Shown: positions 44,436 to 53,162 of the stretch, piece by piece
Position numbering within the stretch: the first letter of the stretch is position 1
Layout of the letters: the number at the start of each line of letters is the position of its first letter
Assembly (NCBI GenBank): GCA_022226935.1
Contig: CP092081.1
Location: 3,212,737 to 3,276,736 of the forward strand
Length of the DNA stretch: 64,000 nucleotides
Origin: Nitrospira sp.
GTDB lineage: Bacteria > Nitrospirota > Nitrospiria > Nitrospirales > Nitrospiraceae
Direction: 5' to 3'
Position numbers and translations under genes: made by a program
The notes under the pieces: generated by a model
Told to the model about the DNA's origin: nothing
Databases searched by the model: none
What the model saw: only the letters and a program-made list of their open reading frames with translations

Positions 44436-45173
44436 ATGGCGCCTGAGGTCATTACCCTTCCCTCGTTCGCAAACCAGGCCGACGGGGCAGAACATTTTTT
44501 CGGCACCCGGCTTTCCGAAGTACCGGTCACGCCGGGACGTGCCTCTGCGCATGGAGCGGAACGGCAGGGTCACAGAGCTGCTGTGATCCTGTCCGTCAAG
44601 CAGGTGCACGGGACCGATGCCTTAGTGGTGGATCGACCGATCGAGCAGGGGCAAATGTTCGAAGGAGGCTGGGATGCGCTGGTGACCGATCAGCCGGGAC
44701 TGATGGTCACTGTGCGGACGGCAGACTGCGTGCCGGTGCTCTTGCATGATCCGGTACGGCGGGTGGTTGCGGCCATCCATGCAGGGTGGCGTGGCGCCGT
44801 GGCAGGCATTGTGCCAAAGACGGTCGCCTTGCTCGTCAGCCGATTTGGGACAACGGTCAAAGATGTGCGCATGGCCATTGGGCCTTCCGCCGGTGCCTGT
44901 TGTTATGAGGTCGACGAACCGGTTCTGACGCGGCTCCGGGACGTGTTTCCTGAGTGGCACTCTGTCGTGTCGCCGGTAAATCCTCAGAAAGCGCATTTGG
45001 ATTTGCGCGCCTTCGTGCGGCGACAGGCGATGGCTGAAGGGTTGGATGCAGAGCGCATTGCGACGGTCGATGCCTGCACCATTTGCCAGCCGGATGTATT
45101 TTTCAGTTACCGTCGGGAAGGCGTCGTCAAAGCCACGATGATCAGCGGGATTGCACTCGTGACCGGCCGGTAA
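44436..45173 (+). CDS. pgeF: Peptidoglycan editing factor PgeF (YfiH, laccase-domain family)
   Basis: This 245-residue protein has the metal-site motifs VKQVHGTDALVV, VRTADCVPVLLHDP and AAIHAGWRGAVAGI, which supply the His-Cys-His zinc ligands of the family. RREGVVKATMISGIAL at the C-terminus is also typical. E. coli PgeF (YfiH) prevents incorporation of L-Ser in place of L-Ala at the first stem-peptide position. The family has also been described as polyphenol oxidase. Its place after ftsZ fits the cell-wall role. Confidence 0.9.
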   Translation: MAPEVITLPSFANQADGAEHFFGTRLSEVPVTPGRASAHGAERQGHRAAVILSVKQVHGTDALVVDRPIEQGQMFEGGWDALVTDQPGLMVTVRTADCVPVLLHDPVRRVVAAIHAGWRGAVAGIVPKTVALLVSRFGTTVKDVRMAIGPSAGACCYEVDEPVLTRLRDVFPEWHSVVSPVNPQKAHLDLRAFVRRQAMAEGLDAERIATVDACTICQPDVFFSYRREGVVKATMISGIALVTGR

Positions 45174-45278
45174 CTTCGGACTCGGTTGGTAGTCGGGTTG
45201 ATTCCCTCGCCTAACCCGTGCCTGGAACCCATCGGCGTTGAGCCGGGGGTAACAGGCGGTAATCCGGAAGACAGCAGG

Positions 45279-46004
45279 ATGGACGCAGAGCTGGGGACAA
45301 TCGCCGGCCGGGTCCGAGCGGTGTTCGATGAGATTCAACGCGCAGCGGTCCGTGCGGGACGTGCTCCGGACAGGGTGCGGCTGGTCGCGGCATCCAAAAC
45401 CGTCACCGTCGATCGCGTGCGGGAAGCGGTGGATGCCGGCATTCGGCATCTGGGCGAGAACCGCCTTCAGGAAGCGCTCCCTAAGATCGAGACATTGGAT
45501 CGGGAAGGCGTCGTCTGGCATTTCATCGGCACCCTGCAACGGCGGAAAGTGAAGTCGGTTGTGGGGCGGTTCGAGACGATTCATTCGGTCGACAGTCTGG
45601 CGCTGGCGGAAGAGATCGATCGTCAGGCCAAGGCCGCGGGGCTGAAGCAACGGGTTCTGCTGGAGGTGAATCTCGGAGGAGAATCCAGCAAAGGCGGTTT
45701 TGCCCCGGCAGCATTGGCTGCGGCCCTACCCGCTCTAAGTCAATTCGACCAGTTGGATATTCGCGGTCTCATGGCCATTCCTCCCCCTATGCCGACCGCG
45801 GAGGATGCGCGTCCATACTTCCGGCAGCTTCGGGAACTCGCTCAGGCATTGACAGCGCAAGGCTGCAGGAACATTAATATGCAGGAACTGTCGATGGGCA
45901 TGTCCCATGACTACGCTGTCGCCATCGAAGAAGGCGCGACGTACGTGAGGGTCGGGACCGCAATTTTCGGGGCACGGAGTGAGCCGCATCATGATCACAC
46001 GTAA
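45279..46004 (+). CDS. yggS: PLP homeostasis protein YggS (PROSC family)
   Basis: This 241-residue single-domain PLP-binding protein has the cofactor Lys in RLVAASKTVTVDRVREAV near residue 35. HLGENRLQEALPKIETL, WHFIGTLQRRKVKSVVGRF and ELSMGMSHDYAVAIEEGATY are further family signatures. I chose ATG 45279, as the 31 residues upstream are unlike the family. It binds PLP without known catalysis and maintains vitamin B6 and amino-acid balance. It overlaps proC by 14 bases. Confidence 0.92.
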   Translation: MDAELGTIAGRVRAVFDEIQRAAVRAGRAPDRVRLVAASKTVTVDRVREAVDAGIRHLGENRLQEALPKIETLDREGVVWHFIGTLQRRKVKSVVGRFETIHSVDSLALAEEIDRQAKAAGLKQRVLLEVNLGGESSKGGFAPAALAAALPALSQFDQLDIRGLMAIPPPMPTAEDARPYFRQLRELAQALTAQGCRNINMQELSMGMSHDYAVAIEEGATYVRVGTAIFGARSEPHHDHT

Positions 46005-46797
46005 CATCGCGGTGCTCGGCGGCGGCCAGATGGCTGAGGCGTTGATCGGTGGTCTGCTGGCCTCGAAGGTCAGCGAACCAAGTCGTATCTGCGCCACAGA
46101 CCCAGTCTCGGCCCGGCGGGATCTCTTGAAGTCGCGCTTCGGCATTCAAGTCGGTGACAACAATGCCCAGGCTGCCGCGGGGGCAGATCTCGTGCTCCTG
46201 GCCGTGAAACCTCAGGTCTTGCCCGCTGTGCTCAAGGACGTTGGTTCGGCGCTGACCGGGAAACTCGTAGTCTCGATTGCCGCCGGCGTGACGACGGCGT
46301 GGATTCAGGAGCGGGTATCTGCTGCGAGAGGCATTGTGCGGGCCATGCCGAATACTCCGGCGCTGGTGCGTGAAGGGGTGACGGCATTGGCCTATCCGGC
46401 TGACCTTGCCGCCGATGATCTTGCGTCGGTGCGGGCCCTCTTCGACGCAGTGGGGTCTGTGGTGTCGGTCGAAGAACGGCTGATGGACGCCGTCACCGGA
46501 TTGAGCGGGAGCGGGCCGGCCTATGTGTTCGTGGCGATCGAGGCGCTGGCCGACGGCGGAGTCAAAATGGGATTGCCGCGCGCGACGGCACAATTGTTGG
46601 CGGCCCAAACGGTGCTCGGTGCGGCACGGATGGTCCTGGAACGAGGGCAGCATCCGGCCCAGCTCAAGGATCAGGTGGCGTCTCCGGGTGGCACGACCAT
46701 CGCGGGGTTGCACCAATTGGAAGTCGGCGGCATGCGGGGATGTTTGATGGCGGCCGTCGAGGCGGCGACGAAACGTTCACAGGAGTTGGGACGCTGA
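45991..46797 (+). CDS. proC: Pyrroline-5-carboxylate reductase
   Basis: This 268-residue protein has an N-terminal NAD(P) loop AVLGGGQMAEALIGGLL. VKPQVLPAVLKDV, RAMPNTPALVREGVTAL near residue 117 and TGLSGSGPAYVFVAIEALAD near 168 are ProC signatures, with LKDQVASPGGTTIAGLHQLE near the end. It catalyses the last step of proline synthesis. ATG 45991 is favoured over GTG 45979 by the N-terminal fit. Co-location with yggS and yggT is common in bacteria. Confidence 0.92.
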   Translation: MITRNIAVLGGGQMAEALIGGLLASKVSEPSRICATDPVSARRDLLKSRFGIQVGDNNAQAAAGADLVLLAVKPQVLPAVLKDVGSALTGKLVVSIAAGVTTAWIQERVSAARGIVRAMPNTPALVREGVTALAYPADLAADDLASVRALFDAVGSVVSVEERLMDAVTGLSGSGPAYVFVAIEALADGGVKMGLPRATAQLLAAQTVLGAARMVLERGQHPAQLKDQVASPGGTTIAGLHQLEVGGMRGCLMAAVEAATKRSQELGR

Positions 46798-47093
46798 TGT
46801 TTGTGGTGAGCAATGTGCTGCAAGGGACGGCAACGGTGTTGGATACGGTGTTGTGGCTCTATATGTGGGTGATCATCGCTCGCGCGTTGATCTCGTGGGT
46901 CAATCCAGATCCATGGAATCCGATCGTGCAGTTTTTGGAGCGCGCGACGGAGCCGGTGCTCACACCGATTCGGCGGCTGATCGGATGGCGGATGGGCATG
47001 GACCTTTCACCGATGATTGCGATCCTGATCCTTGTCTTTTTGCAATATGCCGTGGTTCAATCCTTGCGGGATATTGCCGTGCGGATGCATTAA
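46797..47093 (+). CDS. yggT: YggT family membrane protein
   Basis: This 98-residue protein has two hydrophobic segments (about residues 15-33 and 70-90). Between them lies WVNPDPWNPIVQFLERATEP plus VLTPIRRLIG, the conserved YggT motif. The ATG overlaps the proC stop as TGATG. The function of the family is not firmly known; it is often found beside division genes as here. Confidence 0.9.
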   Translation: MFVVSNVLQGTATVLDTVLWLYMWVIIARALISWVNPDPWNPIVQFLERATEPVLTPIRRLIGWRMGMDLSPMIAILILVFLQYAVVQSLRDIAVRMH

Positions 47094-47114
47094 CTGTCGG
47101 GCAAGAGGTGTGGC

Positions 47115-47627
47115 ATGAAAATCACTCCCATCGATATTCAGCAGATGGTGTTTCAGGTCAAGTTTCGAGGGTTTGACCGGGATGAAGTGAACCGCTTCCT
47201 TGAGGAGTTGGCGCTGACCGTCGAAAATTTGAATCGAGAGAACAGCCTGCTCCGCGAAAAACTCACCACCACCGAGCAGCAGGTGGCCGACTTGCGCCGC
47301 ACGGAAGCGACGCTCTCCAACACGCTGGTGTCGGCGCAAACGCTGGCCGAGGATGTGAAACGCTCGGCCCAACGCGAGGCCGACTTGATCGTGAAGGAGG
47401 CCGAACTGAAGGCCAGTGAGATTATCCGGCAGGCGCGTGTCAGCCTCACCGAGATGCAACGTGGCGTGGCCGATCTGCAAAAACAGCGGCTCATGATGGT
47501 AGAGCGGTTTCGTTCCACTCTACGTTCATTTGAGCGGATGCTGGAAGTCGAAGAGAGCGACGCCTATCAATCGGAGGGGGCTTCGGTCGAAGGGAAGTTA
47601 GCCGGCGAATCCAGCCCTGCGCGTTGA
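47115..47627 (+). CDS. divIVA: DivIVA domain protein
   Basis: This 170-residue protein has an N-terminal DivIVA lipid-binding domain (ITPIDIQQMVFQVKFRGFDR then DEVNRFLEEL) followed by a long coiled coil from about residue 35 to 150. It binds curved membranes and marks poles or division sites in Gram-positives; a related role at the septum or in growth is likely here. It is the last gene of the division cluster, 21 bases after yggT, followed by a hairpin. Confidence 0.85.
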   Translation: MKITPIDIQQMVFQVKFRGFDRDEVNRFLEELALTVENLNRENSLLREKLTTTEQQVADLRRTEATLSNTLVSAQTLAEDVKRSAQREADLIVKEAELKASEIIRQARVSLTEMQRGVADLQKQRLMMVERFRSTLRSFERMLEVEESDAYQSEGASVEGKLAGESSPAR

Positions 47628-47674
47628 GTCCCCTGCGTTCATCGGGAATCCACCTGCCTGCAAACTCAACCGGC

Positions 47675-47693
47675 GGAGCGGACTGTCCGCTCC
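47675..47693 (+). terminator. Hairpin after divIVA, possible end of the division cluster
   Basis: GGAGCGGA (47675-47682) and TCCGCTCC (47686-47693) form a perfect 8-bp stem with a three-base loop. No T-run follows, so rho-independent termination is uncertain. Confidence 0.4.
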
Positions 47694-47728
47694 CGACCTC
47701 CCCCCTGCATCACAGGTAGATCGCAGTG

Positions 47729-48859
47729 ATGGTCATGAGTGATCCAATACAGTCGGCGCTGCAAGCCGCCGTCGATGACGGGACATTTCCGGGCGCGGTC
47801 CTGGCGGTGCGCCTGCGGGGCGCCCTGGTGTTCGAAGGTGCCGTCGGCCTGCTGTCACGGCAAGGGGCGGAGGAAGCCGTCACGATTCACACCTGTTATG
47901 ACTTGGCGTCCCTGACCAAAGTGCTTGCGACGACCACGGCGCTCGCCTTGTTGATGCAGCGTGGATTCGTGAAGCTGGACGACCGCATTGACGAGATCCT
48001 GCATGAATTGCGAGACAGCGCGACCGGCGCAGCGACGGTGCGACAGTTGCTCACCCACAGTTCAGGTCTGCCCGGCTGGCGTCCATTTTACGAACGTGTT
48101 GCCGCTATCGAGGCGATGCAACCGGGATTCATGGGCAGTCCTGCGGCGCGCGAGGCCATATTGGGGTACCTTGCGAAGGAAGAGTTGGTCTATGAGCGCG
48201 GTTCCCGCAGCCTGTATAGCGATCTTGGATTTATGCTATTGGGGTTTGCTGTGGAGCGCGTATCGGGCGAAGCGCTCGATCAATTCTGCAGCGGGCAGCT
48301 TTATGGGCCGCTCGGCGCTCGTCCGCTGGCCTATGCGCGGTGCGGACCGATATCGGCCTTGTCCATCCATCACGATGCGGGATGTCTCATCGCCCCGACA
48401 GAGGACGATCCCTGGCGCAAGCGAATCCTGTGCGGCGAAGTCCATGATGAAAATGCCTATGCGCTTGGCGGAGTCGCCGGCCATGCAGGGCTGTTCGGCA
48501 CGGCTCGCGCGATACTGGCGGTTTCGCAAGCCTGGATGGACGGTCGGCGCAAAAAACGAGGTCTATTGGACCCCGAGATTGTGAGGACCTTTACGTCGAA
48601 CCGGCAGGGTGTTCCGAATTCCAGTTGGGCGCTGGGGTGGGATACGCCGTCGGTGCGGTCGTCCGCAGGCACGCGGTTTTCTCCCGAGTCGTTCGGCCAT
48701 CTCGGGTACACGGGGACGTCATTGTGGATCGACCCGGTCAAGGAGCTGGAAGTGGTGCTCCTCTCGAATCGGGTTCATCCTACGAGGCGGAATGAGCAGA
48801 TCCGGATTTTCCGCCCCCACATCCACGATGTCATTTGCCGGGAATTCCTGAGAAGTTAA
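47729..48859 (+). CDS. Serine hydrolase, class C beta-lactamase/esterase family
   Basis: This 376-residue protein of the beta-lactamase superfamily has the nucleophile in DLASLTKVLATTTALALL (SxxK = SLTK) near residue 66, the second motif YSDLGFMLLGFAVERVSG near 165, and VRQLLTHSSGLPGW near 110. No signal peptide is visible, so it is probably cytoplasmic. Such proteins are usually esterases or D-aminopeptidases rather than resistance enzymes. ATG 47729 and 47735 are both possible. The stop overlaps that of the opposing gene. Confidence 0.85.
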   Translation: MVMSDPIQSALQAAVDDGTFPGAVLAVRLRGALVFEGAVGLLSRQGAEEAVTIHTCYDLASLTKVLATTTALALLMQRGFVKLDDRIDEILHELRDSATGAATVRQLLTHSSGLPGWRPFYERVAAIEAMQPGFMGSPAAREAILGYLAKEELVYERGSRSLYSDLGFMLLGFAVERVSGEALDQFCSGQLYGPLGARPLAYARCGPISALSIHHDAGCLIAPTEDDPWRKRILCGEVHDENAYALGGVAGHAGLFGTARAILAVSQAWMDGRRKKRGLLDPEIVRTFTSNRQGVPNSSWALGWDTPSVRSSAGTRFSPESFGHLGYTGTSLWIDPVKELEVVLLSNRVHPTRRNEQIRIFRPHIHDVICREFLRS

Positions 48860-49176
48860 GCGGGCAGGTCGGGGTAGTCGGTCCAGGTTTCTTTTTCGGC
48901 GAGATAGCGGTTGCCTTTGAAGTTCAGGCGTGTGCGCATCCGAGTAAAACCCACACTCTGCAACTTGTCGACGACGGCTTTGACGGCGGCACTGGTGGTT
49001 GAATGGGGCGCGCCCTCCACGGCGTACGCTTCGTAGGTCATTTTGCCTGTGTATCCAGCCGCGACCCGGTTTACCAGGACCGCCCGGTTAAAGTAGCGAT
49101 CGCTTGGATCAATCCCCTCGACCTGATGCCGTTCAATTAATCCCTCTTTCTTAAAGAGGAGGGGGAGTCCACTCAT
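48856..49176 (-). CDS. Conserved-looking hypothetical protein
   Basis: This 106-residue protein of unknown function starts at ATG 49176, with a strong GGAGG six bases upstream; open frame further upstream is therefore ignored. It has no signal peptide or membrane helix. The central part (TGKMTYEAYAVEGAPHSTTS) and the end (RLNFKGNRYLAEKETWTDYP) are beta-rich. It converges on the serine hydrolase with stop codons sharing TTAA at 48856-48859. Confidence 0.65.
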   Translation of the reverse strand: MSGLPLLFKKEGLIERHQVEGIDPSDRYFNRAVLVNRVAAGYTGKMTYEAYAVEGAPHSTTSAAVKAVVDKLQSVGFTRMRTRLNFKGNRYLAEKETWTDYPDLPA

Positions 49177-49345
49177 ACCAAACCTCCGTCGATCATCTGT
49201 AGCCTGCGACTTACGGGTCCCGATTATAGGGACCTCCCTTGTCGAGTGCAACCGTCGTTGACAAGGTTCTGCGGGGTTTCTATGATGCGCGATTCCGTCG
49301 GCGCGATCCGACAGTCCAAACGGCGGTTCCGGACTTCTTCCCGAA

Positions 49346-49888
49346 ATGAATATGAACGTTCCCAACAGCCTGACGATGTTGCGCATCCTCTTGATCCCCG
49401 TCTATGTCGGGCTGCTCAACTATGAGCAATTCGACTATGCGTTGGCGGTCCTGTTCATCGCCGGGCTGACCGATGCGCTCGACGGAATCATTGCCCGTGT
49501 GGCCGATCAGCGAACCAGGCTCGGAGAAGTGCTGGATCCTTTGGCGGACAAACTGATGCTGACCACGGGATTCATCACCCTGTCCGTCATGCACCTCGTG
49601 CCGCTCTGGCTGACGATTCTCGTCGCCAGTCGCGACCTCATGCTGATGTTGGGGGCGGCGGTCGCCCACTTCACCCATACGCAGGTCGATATCTCGCCGA
49701 CCGTACTGGGAAAGGGCACGACATTGATACAGCTGGCGACGCTGGTGGCAGTCGTCTTTTTTGCCTCGCGGCGGCTTGATCTCTCCACGCTCGACCCGCT
49801 TTTGTACCTGATGGGTGCCGTGACGCTCATGTCCGGCCTGCATTACCTCTCCCGCGGCTACGTACGCATTACCTCCAGTCAGACATAG
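49346..49888 (+). CDS. pgsA: CDP-diacylglycerol--glycerol-3-phosphate 3-phosphatidyltransferase (PgsA-like)
   Basis: This 180-residue membrane enzyme has the N-terminus NVPNSLTMLRILLIPVYV typical of PgsA. The complete CDP-alcohol phosphotransferase motif follows (DGIIAR, eight residues, GEVLDPLAD) near residues 45-70, then about four helices. It makes phosphatidylglycerol phosphate. Unlike the fusion at 4611 it has no extra domain. ATG 49346 and 49352 are both possible starts. Confidence 0.85.
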   Translation: MNMNVPNSLTMLRILLIPVYVGLLNYEQFDYALAVLFIAGLTDALDGIIARVADQRTRLGEVLDPLADKLMLTTGFITLSVMHLVPLWLTILVASRDLMLMLGAAVAHFTHTQVDISPTVLGKGTTLIQLATLVAVVFFASRRLDLSTLDPLLYLMGAVTLMSGLHYLSRGYVRITSSQT

Positions 49889-49952
49889 CGCGTCCTCACA
49901 GGCTCGCCGCTCCTATGGCCTTTTTATAAGGCTTCGTCTTTCGTGCATTTGT

Positions 49953-49979
49953 TTGACAGTTTGTAGGTCGTCTTATAGA
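49953..49979 (+). promoter_or_regulatory. Candidate sigma70-type promoter for pilC
   Basis: A perfect TTGACA at 49953-49958 and TATAGA at 49974-49979 (4 of 6), spaced 15 bases, which is short. It lies 70 bases upstream of the pilC ATG. Confidence 0.4.
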
Positions 49980-50048
49980 CTTCGATCATAGTTTTCCGCT
50001 GCATACCTACGTGTCCTGCCTGGCGTTCAAAGGAGTGAAAACCGCATT

Positions 50049-51263
50049 ATGAGCACATTCACCTACGTCGGACGCAACCGCCAGGGCGCTGTGAAGAAGG
50101 GGGAACTCACCGCCAAAACCAGAGACGAGGCGGTGGACCAGCTTCGCAAGCAGCAGGTCGTGGTCACCAGTTTGGAGGAAAAGTCAGGCGGCGGAAAACT
50201 CAAGCTGAGCCTCGGCGGAGGCCTCACCGACAAGGACCTCGTGGTGTTCACTCGCCAATTCGGCACAATGATCAATGCCGGACTACCCCTGATTCAATGC
50301 CTCGATATTCTGTCCACCCAATCTGAAAATAAAGTGTTGCGCGAAACGGTCGGCGACGTGAAAAACAGCGTCGAGGCCGGCTCCACGTTCTCCGACGCCT
50401 TGAAGCGCCATCCCAAAGTGTTTGACGATCTCTACGTGAACATGATCCATGCCGGTGAGGTGGGCGGTCTGCTCGATACCATTCTGACCCGATTGGCCAA
50501 GCACATTGAAAAGGCCATGAAACTGAAGGGCCAGATCAAATCGGCCATGGTCTATCCCACGGCGATCGTGGGTGTGGCGGTCATCATCATCAGCGTGTTG
50601 ATGGTTTGGGTCATTCCAGTGTTCGCGCAGATGTTCACGGAAATGTCCGGCGGTAAGGTTGGGCTTCCTGGCCCGACGCAGATCGTCATCAACGTCAGTA
50701 ATTTCTTCCAGAGCTATTGGTACGCCATGTTCGGCGCCGTCGCGGGCACCATCTTCGCGATCAAACGCTACTATGCGACGGTGAACGGACGCGTCGTGAT
50801 CGACCGTTTGTTGCTCAAAATGCCGGTCGTCGGAGATTTGATTAGAAAAGCGTCCGTGGCGAAATTTACCCGGACCCTCGGAACCTTGATCACCAGCGGT
50901 GTGCCGTTGTTGGAAGGACTGAGTATCTGCGCCAAGACGTCGGGCAACAAAGTGATCGAAGAAGCACTCATGAACGCGCGGGTGAGTATCAGCGGAGGAA
51001 AGACGATTTCCGAGCCGCTGGCCAAGTGCAACGTGTTCCCGAAAATGGTCACACACATGATCGCCGTTGGTGAGTCTACCGGTGCCCTCGATGCCATGCT
51101 GGGCAAGATCGCCGATTTCTATGAAGACGAAGTCGACCAGGCCGTCGAGACACTGACCTCGCTCCTGGAACCGATCATGATGGTGGTGTTGGGTACCATC
51201 ATCGGCTTTATCGTCGTCGCCATGTACCTGCCGATCTTCACGATGGCGCAGGCCATCCAATAA
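50049..51263 (+). CDS. pilC: Type IV pilus inner-membrane platform protein PilC
   Basis: This 404-residue protein of the GspF/PilC family has an N-terminal segment TYVGRNRQGAVKKGELTAKT and two copies of the GspF domain. The first is at about residues 65-190 (FTRQFGTMINAGLPLIQCLD, VYPTAIVGVAVIIISVLMV). The second is at about 270-395 (FTRTLGTLITSGVPLLEGLS, EPIMMVVLGTIIGFIVVAMY). Three membrane helices fit the family. It is the platform of the pilus assembly motor; PilB and PilT are not in the window. A second SD-like GGAGTG precedes ATG 50049. Confidence 0.9.
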   Translation: MSTFTYVGRNRQGAVKKGELTAKTRDEAVDQLRKQQVVVTSLEEKSGGGKLKLSLGGGLTDKDLVVFTRQFGTMINAGLPLIQCLDILSTQSENKVLRETVGDVKNSVEAGSTFSDALKRHPKVFDDLYVNMIHAGEVGGLLDTILTRLAKHIEKAMKLKGQIKSAMVYPTAIVGVAVIIISVLMVWVIPVFAQMFTEMSGGKVGLPGPTQIVINVSNFFQSYWYAMFGAVAGTIFAIKRYYATVNGRVVIDRLLLKMPVVGDLIRKASVAKFTRTLGTLITSGVPLLEGLSICAKTSGNKVIEEALMNARVSISGGKTISEPLAKCNVFPKMVTHMIAVGESTGALDAMLGKIADFYEDEVDQAVETLTSLLEPIMMVVLGTIIGFIVVAMYLPIFTMAQAIQ

Positions 51264-51264
51264 C

Positions 51265-51283
51265 GACGCGACTCAATCGCGTC
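51265..51283 (+). terminator. Hairpin directly after pilC
   Basis: GACGCGA (51265-51271) and TCGCGTC (51277-51283) form a perfect 7-bp stem with a five-base loop, one base after the pilC stop. No T-run follows, so it may attenuate or protect the message rather than end it. Confidence 0.45.
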
Positions 51284-51297
51284 TCGTATCTGGCGTG

Positions 51298-51322
51298 CGG
51301 CCCTGACCATCCGGAAGGGCCG
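51298..51322 (+). promoter_or_regulatory. Second hairpin between pilC and pilS
   Basis: CGGCCCT (51298-51304) and AGGGCCG (51316-51322) form a perfect 7-bp stem with an 11-base loop, 34 bases before the pilS ATG. Confidence 0.4.
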
Positions 51323-51356
51323 TACACCGCACATCCATCAGGGCAACGCGCCCGTC

Positions 51357-53162
51357 ATGCTGTCCTCAACCCTTCCAGCCGCAACTGACGCCTCTGAGCA
51401 ATTCCGCAGCCCGCAAGGTTCGATGTCACCGGCGCTCGATGAGCGTCCTCTGCCGTCGGGCGAGCGAGCGATGCCGGAGTTGAAGACCAGGCTTCATTGG
51501 CTCATGGGCCTCCGCGTCGTGATCGTGACGCTGCTGCTCGGCCTGTCCCTGGCGTTTCATTCGACGCGCGGCGAATCGGCGCCGACCTTCACCGCGCTCA
51601 TCGTCTTCACTTACACCATCACCATCGTCTACGCGCTGGTGCTGAGACGACTCACGTCCCCCGCGGCGCATACCGCCTTCACCTGGGTGCAGGTGGGAGT
51701 CGACATCGTGCTGGAGACCGTCCTGATTGTGCGGACCGGCGGGGTTGAGAGTCCGTTTGCGGTGCTCTATGTGATGACCGTGACGGTGGCCAGTCTGGTT
51801 CCGCACCGGCGGGTCGGCATTGTCACGGGAGCCGGCTGCACCATCCTGTTCGGTGCCATCACCGTGATTCAATATTTCGGACTGCTCCACGCCGCCGGTT
51901 GGTTGCCTCCCAGCAAGTTGGAAGGGCCTGAAGTGCTGCAGACCTTTGAGGTGTACGGCCTGGCGTTTTTGGTCGTCGGATTTTTGAGCGGGGCATTGAC
52001 GGACCAACTTCACTATGCCGACCAATCGTTACGTGAGAAAGAGCAAGGCCTCACGCGGTTGCAGGTGTTTCATGAGAGTATCGTGCGCAGCATCAGCAGC
52101 GGTGTGTTCACCACCGACGAAGAGGGGCGCATCACTTCCTTCAACCCTGCCGCACATGAGGTGACCGGCTATGCCTTCTCGGACGTGCAGGGTCGTTTGT
52201 GGCAGGAAGTGTTCAATTGGCATCCGGATGGGCGGTCGCAGGATGCCGACGTGATCTCGCCGCCGCTGCGTTTCGAAGTAGACTGCTTTCATGCCAACGG
52301 TAGCTGTCTGGTCTTGGGTATGACCGTCTCGCCGCTTCAGGAGCAGGGCACGCAGCGCGGTCTGGTCGGGGTGTTCAAGGATCTCACGCAAATTCGTTAC
52401 CTGGAAGAGGAAATGCGCCGCCGGGAATGGCTGGCCAATCTGGGGGAGATGTCGGCCGGCATGGCCCATGAAATACGTAATCCGCTCGGCGCGCTTGCCG
52501 GCGCGATGCAGATGCTGCGGCAGGATGTCGGATCCGATGAGACCAGCCAGCGGCTGATGGACATTGCCATCCGGGAAGCCCGGCGGCTCGACAATATCAT
52601 CACGGAGTTTTTGCAGTATGCGCGTCCCCCGGCATTGAATCTGGCCGAGCAGGATTTGAATAAAGTCCTTGCCGATACACTGGATCTGATCCAACATGAA
52701 GCGCGATCACGAGCTGGCATCACGCTCGTGCCCCGTCTAGGCGCGACGGCCCTCGTGGCGAAGGTTGACCAGGATCAACTGAAGCAGGTGTTCTGGAATT
52801 TGTCCGCCAACGCCTTTGACGCCATGCCCGGAGGAGGAACCTTGACGATTGCCACCGGACTGCGGCGCGTAGAAGTGGGCGGTCGCCGCGAGGATGTGAT
52901 TGAAATCAGCTTTCAGGATAACGGCGAAGGCATTCCAAAGCAGAACTTCGACAAGATCTTTCTCCCGTTTTTCACGACGAAGAAAGAGGGGTCCGGGTTG
53001 GGCCTGGCCCAGGTCCATCGCATCGTGGAGTTGCACGACGGATGGATCAAGGTGGAGAGCGAAGTGGGGATCGGGGCGCGCTTTGTGGTCTGCCTCCCGC
53101 AGTCCTCGGAGGTCGGTGTTCGTTTGCGGCATGAGGGAAGGGAACCGTGGAAAAGATTCTAG
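51357..53162 (+). CDS. pilS: PilS-type sensor histidine kinase
   Basis: This 601-residue protein has about six membrane helices (roughly residues 50-215) as in PilS, and a PAS domain (VRSISSGVFTTDEEGRITSF) near 240-350. The kinase core has an H-box MAHEIRNPLGALAGAMQML near 375, an N-box NLSANAFDAMPGGG near 480, DNGEGIP and GSGLGLAQVHRIVELHDG. It should phosphorylate PilR, whose gene overlaps its end. In Pseudomonas PilS senses pilin in the membrane. ATG 51357 has no obvious ribosome site. Confidence 0.87.
   Translation: MLSSTLPAATDASEQFRSPQGSMSPALDERPLPSGERAMPELKTRLHWLMGLRVVIVTLLLGLSLAFHSTRGESAPTFTALIVFTYTITIVYALVLRRLTSPAAHTAFTWVQVGVDIVLETVLIVRTGGVESPFAVLYVMTVTVASLVPHRRVGIVTGAGCTILFGAITVIQYFGLLHAAGWLPPSKLEGPEVLQTFEVYGLAFLVVGFLSGALTDQLHYADQSLREKEQGLTRLQVFHESIVRSISSGVFTTDEEGRITSFNPAAHEVTGYAFSDVQGRLWQEVFNWHPDGRSQDADVISPPLRFEVDCFHANGSCLVLGMTVSPLQEQGTQRGLVGVFKDLTQIRYLEEEMRRREWLANLGEMSAGMAHEIRNPLGALAGAMQMLRQDVGSDETSQRLMDIAIREARRLDNIITEFLQYARPPALNLAEQDLNKVLADTLDLIQHEARSRAGITLVPRLGATALVAKVDQDQLKQVFWNLSANAFDAMPGGGTLTIATGLRRVEVGGRREDVIEISFQDNGEGIPKQNFDKIFLPFFTTKKEGSGLGLAQVHRIVELHDGWIKVESEVGIGARFVVCLPQSSEVGVRLRHEGREPWKRF

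Noticed and set aside
47729-48859. Beta-lactam resistance gene
   Set aside because: The class C fold is shared by many esterases; there is no signal peptide and the second motif is YSD rather than YxN, so resistance is not supported.
49918-49932. Possible terminator after pgsA (GCCTT with AAGGC)
   Set aside because: The stem is only five base pairs, AT-rich inside, and is not followed by a T-run.
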